The notes under the pieces: model-generated
The model's database searches: none
What the model was told of the DNA's origin: nothing
Seen by the model: only the letters and a program-made list of their open reading frames with translations
Shown: positions 1 to 8,349 of the stretch, piece by piece
How the letters are laid out: each line of letters opens with the position of its first letter
Position numbering within the stretch: the stretch's first letter is position 1
From: Paenibacillaceae bacterium
GTDB lineage: Bacteria; Bacillota; Bacilli; Paenibacillales; CANHGK01
Assembly: GCA_947460235.1 (NCBI GenBank)
Contig: CANHGK010000001.1
Coordinates: 62,001-126,000, forward strand
DNA: 64,000 nucleotides
Reading direction: 5' to 3'
Program-made: the position numbers and the translations under genes

Positions 1-714
1 GGCGTGATAATCAGCCGCATCGCGACTCCAAAACGGTTGATGCAATAGTACGGTCTTAATTCGATGTAAGAATCGATCCGCTAACAAATTTCCCATGTAG
101 CGACGTTCATAGCGAACAAACGAATGATCAAACGGGTCTGCATCCGGCATCGAAAACGTTGTGAATGCATGAACTGTTCCCGTCAACACAAGAATCTTTT
201 CACTTATATCTAAAATTTCTTTTTGAATGCGATTCGCCCGAAACAAATCAATCGGGCCTCGCATAAACACTCGGGCATAATTCGCAGGTGATGGTCTACC
301 ATGGTAACTCGTCCAATCAAAACGATAACTTAGATTCAAAATCCGAAAGGGCCTCACATCTTTCGGCAATGAACGGTTCCACTTCCACACCTCATAATAA
401 ATATCTAAATACTCTTTATAGGCCCATGCAAGATTGTAAGATCGCAAAATACGTCTCGCTTCCAAAGGATCATACTGGTCGGCAATGACTAAATGATCTA
501 GCGCTTCTTGATCTTCCTCCGCACCGAACTCTAACCCTAGTGTATATACGCCATTTACATACAAGTGCGGAATTAAAGACGTCACAAATTTCAAATTTTC
601 ACGAACACGATGATCTTCTCCTAGCAATATAACATCATTCTGATTACATTTTTCAACGATGTATTCAATTGGACGCAACCCTTTTTCCGTTAAAAATTTT
701 AATTGTTCCTCCAC
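1..714 (-). CDS. ChaN/EreA-like (Tiki-superfamily-like) protein, C-terminus outside window
   Basis: The frame runs off the left edge, so 238 codons of the N-terminal part are visible. I place the start at GTG 714 because AGGAGCGG lies 5 bases upstream; an ATG seven codons earlier (735) has no good ribosome site. The protein carries ILLGEDH (about residues 29-35), LGLEFG (about 59-64) and later LTGTVHAF. This spaced G-E-x-H / G-L-E / G-x-x-H pattern is typical of the ChaN, TIKI and erythromycin-esterase-like group. No signal peptide or membrane segment is seen, so it is probably cytosolic. The substrate cannot be told from sequence. It is separated from the ctp/fts genes by a terminator and is likely its own unit. 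The family call rests on motif memory only. Confidence 0.55.
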   Translation of the reverse strand, partial: MEEQLKFLTEKGLRPIEYIVEKCNQNDVILLGEDHRVRENLKFVTSLIPHLYVNGVYTLGLEFGAEEDQEALDHLVIADQYDPLEARRILRSYNLAWAYKEYLDIYYEVWKWNRSLPKDVRPFRILNLSYRFDWTSYHGRPSPANYARVFMRGPIDLFRANRIQKEILDISEKILVLTGTVHAFTTFSMPDADPFDHSFVRYERRYMGNLLADRFLHRIKTVLLHQPFWSRDAADYHA

Positions 715-749
715 GGAAACCGCTCCTAATCGCATCCATTTTTTTATGA

Positions 750-792
750 TAAAAAAGATGACGCCCTATGTTGAATAATAGAGGTCATCTTT
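750..792 (-). terminator. Rho-independent terminator of the fts/ctp/SEC-C run
   Basis: AAAGATGAC at 754-762 pairs with GTCATCTTT at 784-792. On the minus strand the stem is followed by a run of T residues (complement of 751-756). It lies just after the stop of the SEC-C gene and before the start of the ChaN-like gene. Confidence 0.7.
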
Positions 793-820
793 GTATGAAT
801 GATAATATAACTTGATCTCG

Positions 821-1453
821 TTATGATTGTGCACTTACAGCTGTTGTCGATGTTTTTGTAGGTTTCAATGCTTTTAGTTGATCAATACGCGCTTTTAATG
901 CCGCTAGTTCTTCTTCTTCTAACTCTGCATTAAATTGCTTTTCAATTGCTTGATACAATTTCAACGCTGCTTTAATGTCACCACTTTTTGCATGGGCTTC
1001 TGCCAACAAACTCATTACATTTTGTTTGATCAACTCGCTGGATGCGGTTAAGCGATCTAAGTAATATTGCGCATGAGTTTTAATATGATCTATTGGTGCA
1101 TCTACTGCTTGTAACATCGCGGACATCAATTCAGCCCAATCTTGAACAAACACTTCCAGCGATGTTTCTGGTTGAATTTGTTCATCGAATTCACGTAATG
1201 ATTTCGTTTTTGGTTGTCCTTGTAATTTCTCACCTATGGATACCCAAGCCAAATCCCATGCATGAATTGCATCTGTTGCATAGTTTTTGTTAGCCGCTGC
1301 ATATCCGCGTTCAATATTACGGAATAAAGTTTTCCAATCGTCAGGAATTTTCGCTAAATTGTTGAGCTGATCCTGCGACAAATTCACGCAACATACTTTG
1401 AATTTTTTCCCGCTACCACAAGGGCATGCTTCGTTACGCCCAATTTTAGTCAT
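821..1453 (-). CDS. SEC-C motif protein with helical repeat region
   Basis: 210 residues starting MTKIGRN. I choose ATG 1453 because a GGGGGA site precedes it and because the ATGACTAA sequence overlaps the stop of the upstream PDZ gene by 8 bases, which indicates translational coupling. Longer upstream frames have no support. Residues 5-22 form a SEC-C zinc-binding motif ([14 protein letters not shown]). The rest is helical and TPR-like in the last 80 residues (SLLAEAHAKSGDIKAALKLY). SEC-C motifs bind zinc and in SecA contact ribosome and SecB. SecA in this same window ends in a near-identical motif. A role as a small SecA- or ribosome-associated factor is inference. The end is rich in Lys, Thr and Ser. 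Confidence 0.7.
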   Translation of the reverse strand: MTKIGRNEACPCGSGKKFKVCCVNLSQDQLNNLAKIPDDWKTLFRNIERGYAAANKNYATDAIHAWDLAWVSIGEKLQGQPKTKSLREFDEQIQPETSLEVFVQDWAELMSAMLQAVDAPIDHIKTHAQYYLDRLTASSELIKQNVMSLLAEAHAKSGDIKAALKLYQAIEKQFNAELEEEELAALKARIDQLKALKPTKTSTTAVSAQS

Positions 1454-3290
1454 TTGATGGTTCCCCCAATGGCTTCGCACGTCGACCCGGTTTGTTTTTA
1501 GAAACTTCAGGTTCAACCAGTGCAGTTTCTTGTATGAGTTCTTGTAATGATTCACTGGATACTTTCTTCGGTCTTCCACGTTTTGGCTTTAATGGCGTTT
1601 CTTCCTCGAGGACCGTAATTTCTGCTTTTATCTCATCATCCGTTATCGGAACGGATGTATTAATTTCAGCAATTAAGTCTTCGAGATCCATACCTTTTTT
1701 CTTAGGACGACTCGTTTTGCGTTTTGGAACTACTTCTACGATATCATGTATCGGATCATTTTCAACTATTGGTTCTGCTATTGGTTCTGCTATTGGTTCT
1801 GCTATTGGTTCTGCTATTGGTTCTGCTATTGGTTCTGCTATTGGTTCTGCTACTGGTTCTACTATTGGTTCCTCAATTGGGCTGTCCACAGGATCCATAG
1901 TTTGTTCCATAGCTTGTTCCACAGTTGTTTCTTCAGTCATCGATTCGCTTGATTCGTCCAACAATTCAATATCAGGATTTTTCGGAATTGGTAATGCCGA
2001 TGTGTTTAACCATTGATCCAGTGATTCTGCACTTACAACCATGCTTGGGGAAATAACTGGTTTCATATTGGGTAGTTTGGAACGAAACATTTGGAACCAA
2101 TTCGATTCTTTCAATTTAATAAATAATCGTGTTTCAGCATCTGGGCAAAATACCAATCCTAGTTGATGGTCGTGGTCATTATAAATAGCTTTTTGGATCA
2201 ATTGCAAATGACCATCACCATTTTCGACTTCCAACTTACAGAATGCTGCATTTAATGTCATTGCTTCATGCCATTGTGTTCGTGTTCGAACAGTTTGTCC
2301 ATTAACTTTATGTATGATATCACCAGGTTGTATGTCCATATCGGACGCCGGTGAATTCGGTACTACAGCTAAAACCCGAAATCCATTTCGACCATGAACA
2401 AAAAGTGGTTCGCGCAACATCTCACGTTCTTCGCGAGTGTGTTGACCCCATTCAACGAAAGCTAATAGCCCGACCGTCATAACCAAAATTGCAATTGCTT
2501 GAAACATTTCATTTGGCAAATTTGGAATCGCCCATCGTATTAATGATGCACATGTTGCAGTGATTAACATTAAACCTATTAATCCAGGCGTTGATCGTTG
2601 AATGGCATGTTGAGGTGTTTGAGACCAAATACGTTGTGAACGTGTAATCCATACCGGTATTGGCACAAAGTGTATCCCAGGAAAGAATACCCAGACTGGC
2701 ATTGGAAAAGCAAATTCACTCCAAAATCCGCCAATTACACGACTTCTCATTCGCTGAACATTTAGTGGAACCGCCAAACGCACTCCGAGTAAGCGGTACA
2801 ACACCGCTTCGCCAATCCAACTAAATGCGACCATAAACCAAAAATCACTAATCGGTAAATCCAGTATGAACTGATGAACGAAATTCATCCAATCCATATC
2901 CAATGAATTCGGCCAACCTGTTAAAACAATTAATTGTTTTACAATTGTCAAAATCATTACCGGATAAAACACATGCATTGTTCGCGTTCTGAACAAAAAT
3001 AATAAGAGGGATAATCCCCATAAAACCATCATTGGTAAAATCGTCAAGTTTGGAGCGAGGGCATAAATCGGTAACGAAACGACCATGCCCACAACCAAAC
3101 AAAGTACGAATATCCGTAATAGTTCGATCAATACAACGATGAACTTTCGATAAAATAGTTTGCGAGTCATTCGGACGTGCAAATGAAGAAGGAACCCTGT
3201 AAAGATCAAACTAAACAGCATAAATGGATTTTTGACAACATTGATCATGCCATCGGCCCAAACACTGATTCCATCAATCACAGCATCCAC
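1446..3290 (-). CDS. PDZ-domain polytopic membrane protein with EPIA repeats and AT-hook-like tail
   Basis: 614 residues starting at GTG 3290, six bases after a strong AGGAGGTGA site. About eight hydrophobic segments occupy residues 15-290. A PDZ domain follows at about 300-385 (NSPASDMDIQPGDIIHKVNGQ). The C-terminal third is a low-complexity acidic stretch of EPIA/EPIV tetrapeptides (about 490-525) followed by basic patches KRKTSRPKKKG, KPKRGRPKK and KPGRRAKP. KRGRPKK matches the core of an AT-hook. A PDZ membrane protein directly after a CtpA-type S41 protease is common in Bacillales. The gene starts 14 bases after ctpA and overlaps the next gene by 8, so all are co-transcribed. It may help the protease handle membrane substrates. 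The tail is unusual and may be recent. Confidence 0.8.
   Translation of the reverse strand: MDAVIDGISVWADGMINVVKNPFMLFSLIFTGFLLHLHVRMTRKLFYRKFIVVLIELLRIFVLCLVVGMVVSLPIYALAPNLTILPMMVLWGLSLLLFLFRTRTMHVFYPVMILTIVKQLIVLTGWPNSLDMDWMNFVHQFILDLPISDFWFMVAFSWIGEAVLYRLLGVRLAVPLNVQRMRSRVIGGFWSEFAFPMPVWVFFPGIHFVPIPVWITRSQRIWSQTPQHAIQRSTPGLIGLMLITATCASLIRWAIPNLPNEMFQAIAILVMTVGLLAFVEWGQHTREEREMLREPLFVHGRNGFRVLAVVPNSPASDMDIQPGDIIHKVNGQTVRTRTQWHEAMTLNAAFCKLEVENGDGHLQLIQKAIYNDHDHQLGLVFCPDAETRLFIKLKESNWFQMFRSKLPNMKPVISPSMVVSAESLDQWLNTSALPIPKNPDIELLDESSESMTEETTVEQAMEQTMDPVDSPIEEPIVEPVAEPIAEPIAEPIAEPIAEPIAEPIAEPIVENDPIHDIVEVVPKRKTSRPKKKGMDLEDLIAEINTSVPITDDEIKAEITVLEEETPLKPKRGRPKKVSSESLQELIQETALVEPEVSKNKPGRRAKPLGEPSND
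1767..1874. repeat. 12-bp tandem repeat inside the PDZ gene
   Basis: Unit TATTGGTTCTGC occurs seven times without change from 1767 to 1850, then twice with base changes to 1874. It encodes the EPIA tetrapeptide on the minus strand. The length is a multiple of three, so copy-number changes would keep the frame. Confidence 0.9.
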
Positions 3291-3303
3291 CTGAACTCAC
3301 CTC

Positions 3304-4776
3304 CTACTTTTTCATCATTTGTATTTCTTGAACTGCGCGATTCAATTGTTTGTCATTTAACGGATCAGATATTAACGTTCGAATTTGATCTTGTAAACCA
3401 GTAATTGTCGCATTATCTAATTTGGTGGTAATCGGTAATTTAAATTTTGCTTGGAATGCTGCAACTGCTAATTTCGTGGTTTCATTGAAATATCCGTCAG
3501 ATCTACCAGAATCGAATCCAAGTGCCTTCAGCATAATTTGAGCGTTTTTAATTTCTGCATCCGCTTGATCGAATTGCCATATCGTTTTGCCGCTCAACGG
3601 ACTTACCTTGAAGTAATCCGGTTGTTCAACGTTTATATCGGGTTTAATGCCTACTTTATGAATCCATGTGCCATTTGGGGTTAACCATTTGCCAATCGTT
3701 AATTTCAAATTGCTGTTATCGCCCATTTCTTGTTGGAACGTATTTTGAACCGTTCCCTTGCCAAAACTAGTAACTCCAAGTAGTTTGGCCCCACTTGATT
3801 CATGTAGCGCTGCTGCAAGGATTTCAGATGCACTTGCACTTCCACCATTGATCAACACCATAATTGGATAGGTTTTGGAACCTCCATTAGATGGATAACT
3901 TTCTTGTTTCCCGTCGCCATATTCCACACGAACGATTGTTTTACCTTTTTCAACCAGTTGGCTGCAAATATTAATTACTTCTGGCAATAAACCACCTGGA
4001 TCATTCCGAACATCGATGATTAACCCTTTTAACCCTTTTGCTTCTAAACGTTCTAAATGTTGCTTAAATGCATCCGACGTTTGCTCGGAAAATTGTGTAA
4101 TTTCGATTTTGCCAATACCATTTTCTAACATTTGACTATATACGGTATCTACTGCAATTTTTTCGCGAATTACATTAACATGTATCGGTTCATTTTCGCC
4201 AACGCGAATAATTTCAAGTTTCGCCTGGGTACCTTTCGGTCCACGAATTTTGCTAACGGCATCATATAAACTTAAACCTGCCAACGTCTCACTGTTCACA
4301 GAAATGATTTGATCGTTAGGACGCAATCCCGCTTTCTCAGCAGGTGAACCTTTAATTGGAGAAATTATTAATAACTTGCCATCGCGCATCGTCACTTCCG
4401 CGCCAATCCCTTGGAATGAAGATTCCAAACTATCCTTGAATTGTGCTGCAGCTTCTTCGTCCATATAAGATGAGTAAGGATCATCAAGTGCGGTAATCAT
4501 TCCTTGAATCGCGCCGCTCATGACTTGTTTCCCATCAACATCGCGATAATATTTCTGTTGAATCAATTCGTATGCCTTCAATAATTTACTTAATTGTATC
4601 GCACTCATTCCAGTTGTACTGGCTAATTGTTCGACTTCTTTCGCGCTTAATCCCGATACATCTTGATTTTTCATTTTATCAACGATTGGTGCATCAACAA
4701 TTGATAACGTAATGACGCTACTCGTAAACATTGAAAGTAAAACCAAAGCGATGACGAGCCTACCGCGAAACATCAT
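3304..4776 (-). CDS. ctpA: Carboxyl-terminal processing protease, S41 family (CtpA/CtpB type)
   Basis: 490 residues. Secreted serine protease that cleaves unfolded or signalling proteins outside the membrane. An N-terminal hydrophobic signal anchor spans residues 7-26. A PDZ domain (about 115-195) is followed by the S41 core: DVRNDPGG (255-262), the nucleophile serine in GGSASASE (311-318) and the general-base lysine in SFGKGTVQ (Lys340). A peptidoglycan-binding domain lies at about 410-475 (AQIMLKALGFDSGRSDGYFN). This is the usual length and order for the Bacillus family. An AAAGGTGG site sits 9 bases before ATG 4776. It lies between the M23 peptidase and the PDZ protein gene on the same strand, as in other Bacillales. 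Confidence 0.93.
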   Translation of the reverse strand: MMFRGRLVIALVLLSMFTSSVITLSIVDAPIVDKMKNQDVSGLSAKEVEQLASTTGMSAIQLSKLLKAYELIQQKYYRDVDGKQVMSGAIQGMITALDDPYSSYMDEEAAAQFKDSLESSFQGIGAEVTMRDGKLLIISPIKGSPAEKAGLRPNDQIISVNSETLAGLSLYDAVSKIRGPKGTQAKLEIIRVGENEPIHVNVIREKIAVDTVYSQMLENGIGKIEITQFSEQTSDAFKQHLERLEAKGLKGLIIDVRNDPGGLLPEVINICSQLVEKGKTIVRVEYGDGKQESYPSNGGSKTYPIMVLINGGSASASEILAAALHESSGAKLLGVTSFGKGTVQNTFQQEMGDNSNLKLTIGKWLTPNGTWIHKVGIKPDINVEQPDYFKVSPLSGKTIWQFDQADAEIKNAQIMLKALGFDSGRSDGYFNETTKLAVAAFQAKFKLPITTKLDNATITGLQDQIRTLISDPLNDKQLNRAVQEIQMMKK

Positions 4777-4819
4777 ATGTGGTATCCACCTTTTTTTATC
4801 CTATCTATATGCCCAATCA

Positions 4820-6022
4820 TCATTTTAAGTAGCCCATCGGATTAATTGCTTGTTCATTAACACGCACTTCAAAATGCAAATGGTTACCCGTGGAACGCCC
4901 TGTGGAACCAACTTCCGCTATTTTTGTACCGCGACTCACTTTTTCACCGGATTTCACTTTAATTCCACCTGATCGAATGTGACCATATAACGTCCACGTA
5001 TTTGAACCATGATCGATAATCACGGTATTCCCATAACCATTGGTCCACTGCGCAACGATGACAACACCATCTTCCGCCGCAATAATATTTGTACCCTTTG
5101 CCGCAGGAATATCGATCCCGGTATGCAATTTATTTTTTTCACCACTTACAGGATGTGTGCGATATCCGAAAGGCGATGAAATTTCGTAATGGCCTGGTAA
5201 CGGCCATTCCAATTTTCCCCCGCGATACGTCAATTCATACTTGCTTTTTTTACGGATTAATTCCGCTTCCTGTTTCGCAAGTGTGATTACTTCTTTTTCT
5301 TGCTCTTCCGTTACTTCTTGAAGATCATGTTCCATTTTGCTCAAACTTGTAATCATTACTTCTTTTTGTTTTTCTTTATCAAAAAGCTCATCACGCAAAT
5401 CCCCAGTTTGGGTATATAAATCACGAATTTCAGCAAGATGACCTTCTATACTTTCTTTTTGCTGTGCAATTTCATCGCGATCACGGCGATTATCCGCAAG
5501 TAACTCCTGATCTTGTTTTACCAACGATTGAATGGAATAATACCGATCAATAAAATCAGAAAAACTGGTCGATGAAACAAGAACTTCGATGTATGAAACG
5601 AAACCATTTTTATACAAAAGATTGACACGAGACTTCAATAGCTTGTCCCGATTGTTCATACGCGTCTCGGATTCCTGAAGTTTTTTCACTTCTGCCCCGA
5701 GTGTATTATCCAACGTTGAAATTTTCTTTTCCAATGATTCCAATTTAATATTTGTATGATCAATTTGATCGATCACTGCTGTTAAATCTTGTTTAACTTC
5801 GTTTTTTTGATGTTTCACATATTTTAATTGCGCCTGTGCACGGATCGCCTTTTTTTTAGCTTCTTTCTTTTGCTGTAAAATCTGTGCAATTTCACGATTC
5901 ACTTTATCCAAGTCTGACATTGCATAACCAGTTTGAATCGTTGCAGTCGGTATGTTCCCCCACGCCAAGGCAATAGCAATCACAGACGTAATAACCGTGC
6001 GCCATCTTGTTAGTTTCCTCAT
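4820..6022 (-). CDS. Murein hydrolase activator / M23 peptidase with coiled coil (EnvC/PcsB-like)
   Basis: 400 residues. Signal peptide at 1-34 (ends near TGYAMS), long coiled coil at about 35-265 with many Lys/Glu heptads, and a LytM/M23 domain at about 275-400. The zinc ligands are present: H300 and D304 in HTGID, H381 and H383 in HLHFE. FtsEX is known to control coiled-coil partners of this kind (EnvC in E. coli, PcsB in streptococci, CwlO in Bacillus). Its place 21 bases after ftsX supports the same job here: opening peptidoglycan for growth or division. Because all M23 ligands are intact it is probably an active endopeptidase rather than a pure activator. AAGGAGT precedes ATG 6022. Confidence 0.88.
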   Translation of the reverse strand: MRKLTRWRTVITSVIAIALAWGNIPTATIQTGYAMSDLDKVNREIAQILQQKKEAKKKAIRAQAQLKYVKHQKNEVKQDLTAVIDQIDHTNIKLESLEKKISTLDNTLGAEVKKLQESETRMNNRDKLLKSRVNLLYKNGFVSYIEVLVSSTSFSDFIDRYYSIQSLVKQDQELLADNRRDRDEIAQQKESIEGHLAEIRDLYTQTGDLRDELFDKEKQKEVMITSLSKMEHDLQEVTEEQEKEVITLAKQEAELIRKKSKYELTYRGGKLEWPLPGHYEISSPFGYRTHPVSGEKNKLHTGIDIPAAKGTNIIAAEDGVVIVAQWTNGYGNTVIIDHGSNTWTLYGHIRSGGIKVKSGEKVSRGTKIAEVGSTGRSTGNHLHFEVRVNEQAINPMGYLK

Positions 6023-6043
6023 CCGACATTCACTCCTTACACC

Positions 6044-6958
6044 TTACACTTTTAAGAATTTACGAACTGAGAATATACTTCCCCATGCCCCGATCACCAA
6101 ACCAATAACTAATAACAAACCACCGAGTGGGTACGCAATGGTTTGCCAGTCGACCAATTGAACAAACCCAAGAAAATGTTGGAATTGTTCCGACTGCGTC
6201 AAACGATAATAACCATAAATTAGCGCGGATGCCGGAATCATCGAACCAATAACTCCGAGAAAAATTCCTTCGATAAAAAACGGCCAGCGAATAAAACTAT
6301 TCGTCGCACCAACGAGTTTCATAATCGAAATTTCCCTGCGGCGCGCAATAATCGTTAATTTAATCGTATTCGCAATCAAGAACATAGACGTTAACCCAAG
6401 TAAACCGACGAACACCAAGCCAACATTTCGAATAATTTCTGTCCAACGGAACAATTCCTCAACTGTACCTTGTCCCCAGCGCAATCGCTCAATAATTGGT
6501 TTCGGTTCTTGTTGATCCCAATTTTCGATTGCTTTCGCGACCGTGCTGACATCGCGGGGTTCTTTCACTTCTACGGTAAACGATTCGTTTAGTGGATTAT
6601 TCTCGCCTTCAAGGCCATCCAAGAACGATTGATCATCTTTGAAAACGGTACGTAAATAGGACAACGCTTGTTGTTTTGAAACGAACGTTACATTTTTTAC
6701 AGCTGGCATTGATTCGAGATCAAATTCCATTCTAGAAACATCTTCTTCAGCTGTATTCACTTTCAAAAAGACACGAATTTCAACTTGGCTTTCCAAGTGT
6801 TGTGCAAATTGATTCACATTAATCGCGAGCATCATAAAAAGACCCAAAATCAGCAAGGATACCGACATCGCACTAATCGATGCGACCGTCATCCAGCCAT
6901 TTCGAAAAACACTTTTCACACCTTCGCGAATGTGTCTTACAAATGTTCTAATCTTCAT
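6044..6958 (-). CDS. ftsX: Cell-division ABC transporter permease-like protein FtsX
   Basis: 304 residues, starting [13 protein letters not shown] at ATG 6958, which overlaps the ftsE stop by 11 bases. A cytosolic N-terminus is followed by a membrane segment at about 22-46, an extracellular domain of about 120 residues that would contact the peptidase, and three more membrane segments (about 165-190, 215-240, 265-295). The ARRREISIMKLVGAT motif after the second segment is typical of FtsX. With FtsE it forms a complex that drives periplasmic-side peptidoglycan hydrolases instead of transporting a substrate. The next gene is the expected M23 partner. Confidence 0.95.
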   Translation of the reverse strand: MKIRTFVRHIREGVKSVFRNGWMTVASISAMSVSLLILGLFMMLAINVNQFAQHLESQVEIRVFLKVNTAEEDVSRMEFDLESMPAVKNVTFVSKQQALSYLRTVFKDDQSFLDGLEGENNPLNESFTVEVKEPRDVSTVAKAIENWDQQEPKPIIERLRWGQGTVEELFRWTEIIRNVGLVFVGLLGLTSMFLIANTIKLTIIARRREISIMKLVGATNSFIRWPFFIEGIFLGVIGSMIPASALIYGYYRLTQSEQFQHFLGFVQLVDWQTIAYPLGGLLLVIGLVIGAWGSIFSVRKFLKV

Positions 6959-7634
6959 ACCCGTATTCCCCCCGCAATTCGTCGCGCACAATGATCCCTT
7001 TCTCAATGGCGATAACGCGTTTGCGTAACGTATTCACAATTTCTTTATTATGAGTAGCCATGACAATCGTCGCACCGCGGAAATTAATCTCTTCCAAAAT
7101 GCGCATAATCCCCCATGATGTCTCTGGATCTAAGTTACCTGTTGGCTCATCAGCAATAATCACAGACGGATTGTTCACAATCGCACGAGCGATCGAAACA
7201 CGTTGTTGCTCACCACCAGAAAGTTGTGTTGGATAGTTAGATAATTTGTCCTGCAAATTCACAAGTTCCAACACTTCCATCGCGCGTTTCTTAATTAATT
7301 TCTTCGGCGCCTCAATGACTTCCATCGCAAAGGCAACATTCTCAAATACCGTCAGTTTTTGAAGTAATCGATAATCTTGAAAAATAACACCAATGTTTCG
7401 GCGCACATACGGAATTTTCCGTTGTTTTAAACGACCTAAATTGAAGTTATCCAAGAAAATTTGCCCTTTCGTAGGCATCTCCTCTCGATACATTAACTTC
7501 ATAAACGTCGATTTCCCTGCTCCAGACGGTCCTACAACATACACGAACTCGTTCTTATGTACTTTAATATTAACTCCTCGTAGTGCGTGCGTCCCATCAG
7601 GGTACGTCTTCCACACATCATGCATTTCAATCAT
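6948..7634 (-). CDS. ftsE: Cell-division ATP-binding protein FtsE
   Basis: 228 residues. ATPase of the FtsEX complex at the inner face of the membrane. Walker A is GPSGAGKST (35-43), the ABC signature is LSGGEQQR, and Walker B is [13 protein letters not shown] start at ATG 7634 because AGGATG lies 7 bases before it; a longer frame upstream (to 7670) has no ribosome site. It is translationally coupled to ftsX by an 11-base overlap. In many Bacilli ftsEX lies near prfB and secA; here a large block including the arg genes separates them. Confidence 0.95.
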   Translation of the reverse strand: MIEMHDVWKTYPDGTHALRGVNIKVHKNEFVYVVGPSGAGKSTFMKLMYREEMPTKGQIFLDNFNLGRLKQRKIPYVRRNIGVIFQDYRLLQKLTVFENVAFAMEVIEAPKKLIKKRAMEVLELVNLQDKLSNYPTQLSGGEQQRVSIARAIVNNPSVIIADEPTGNLDPETSWGIMRILEEINFRGATIVMATHNKEIVNTLRKRVIAIEKGIIVRDELRGEYGYED

Positions 7635-7714
7635 GAGTTCACATCCTGTAAAAATTCGTGGTTTTTCCACAATGCACTCATTATAACATGAATGTCCATT
7701 GAGAAAATAGAAAA

Positions 7715-8347
7715 TTAAGCAATATTAATCGCCCGAGCTGCAATGATCACCAAAATTGTTAAAGAAATCATCGCTTGCACCATCATAAGCCCTTTTGCGC
7801 GCGCAGACAATGGTAATGCATCCGTGGGACTAAATGCCGTACTTGTTGTAAATGATAAAAACAAGTAGTCCATATAGATCGGATGCCAGCCAGCACCTTT
7901 TATTGAATCAGGAATTCCCATTTGAGGAAATAAAAAATCCGCTCGGACTTCGATGTGATGGTGTCTACGATAGGGCCCTCCGCGATCGATTTCCCAATAT
8001 AATACTGAAAAAACCCCAATATTCGTAATCCACAACACCAAACCATTATAAAGTAAAAACTTTGCCTGCGCTTCATGACGCAATAACTCACCAATCAAAA
8101 CATATAAACTTAAGACCATTTCCGCACCTAGCAATACAATAATTAAAAATGCAATGACGCGTGTTGTTCGATGATTCACGGTAAACATGGCAATACCCAA
8201 TAACACAAGTAAAAAGCCGATGAGCGATGGTACGATCAGTTGATGAACACTCGAAAAAGGTCCGGACACGAGTACGAACCCAATCGTTGCTAATATCGTC
8301 ACGCCAATAAACGTACTTCTTGGCCAATGAATTGTTACCTTGTCCAA
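7715..8347 (-). CDS. DUF1345-like four-helix membrane protein
   Basis: 210 residues starting at TTG 8347, five bases after AGGAGGGG. No better start is seen; the frame upstream lies inside the kinase gene. Hydrophobic segments are at about 9-30, 33-52, 60-85, 97-118 and 180-205. Near the C-terminus the motif DYLFLSFTTSTAFSPTD matches the conserved YxxFSFT block of DUF1345 proteins and also looks like an ion-channel pore loop followed by a last helix. It begins two bases after the stop of the sensor kinase, so it is in the same operon and may be the target or partner of that two-component system. Function is unknown. Confidence 0.7.
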   Translation of the reverse strand: MDKVTIHWPRSTFIGVTILATIGFVLVSGPFSSVHQLIVPSLIGFLLVLLGIAMFTVNHRTTRVIAFLIIVLLGAEMVLSLYVLIGELLRHEAQAKFLLYNGLVLWITNIGVFSVLYWEIDRGGPYRRHHHIEVRADFLFPQMGIPDSIKGAGWHPIYMDYLFLSFTTSTAFSPTDALPLSARAKGLMMVQAMISLTILVIIAARAINIA

Positions 8348-8349
8348 AA

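Noticed and set aside
1767-1874. CRISPR-like spacing of short repeats
   Set aside because: Units follow each other directly with no spacers and lie within a coding frame; the same holds for the arrays at 60.5-62 kb.
1492-2016. Plus-strand open frame of 174 codons rich in GSAI repeats
   Set aside because: It is the antisense of the EPIA repeat region of the PDZ gene; the 12-bp repeat keeps all frames open. No ribosome site.
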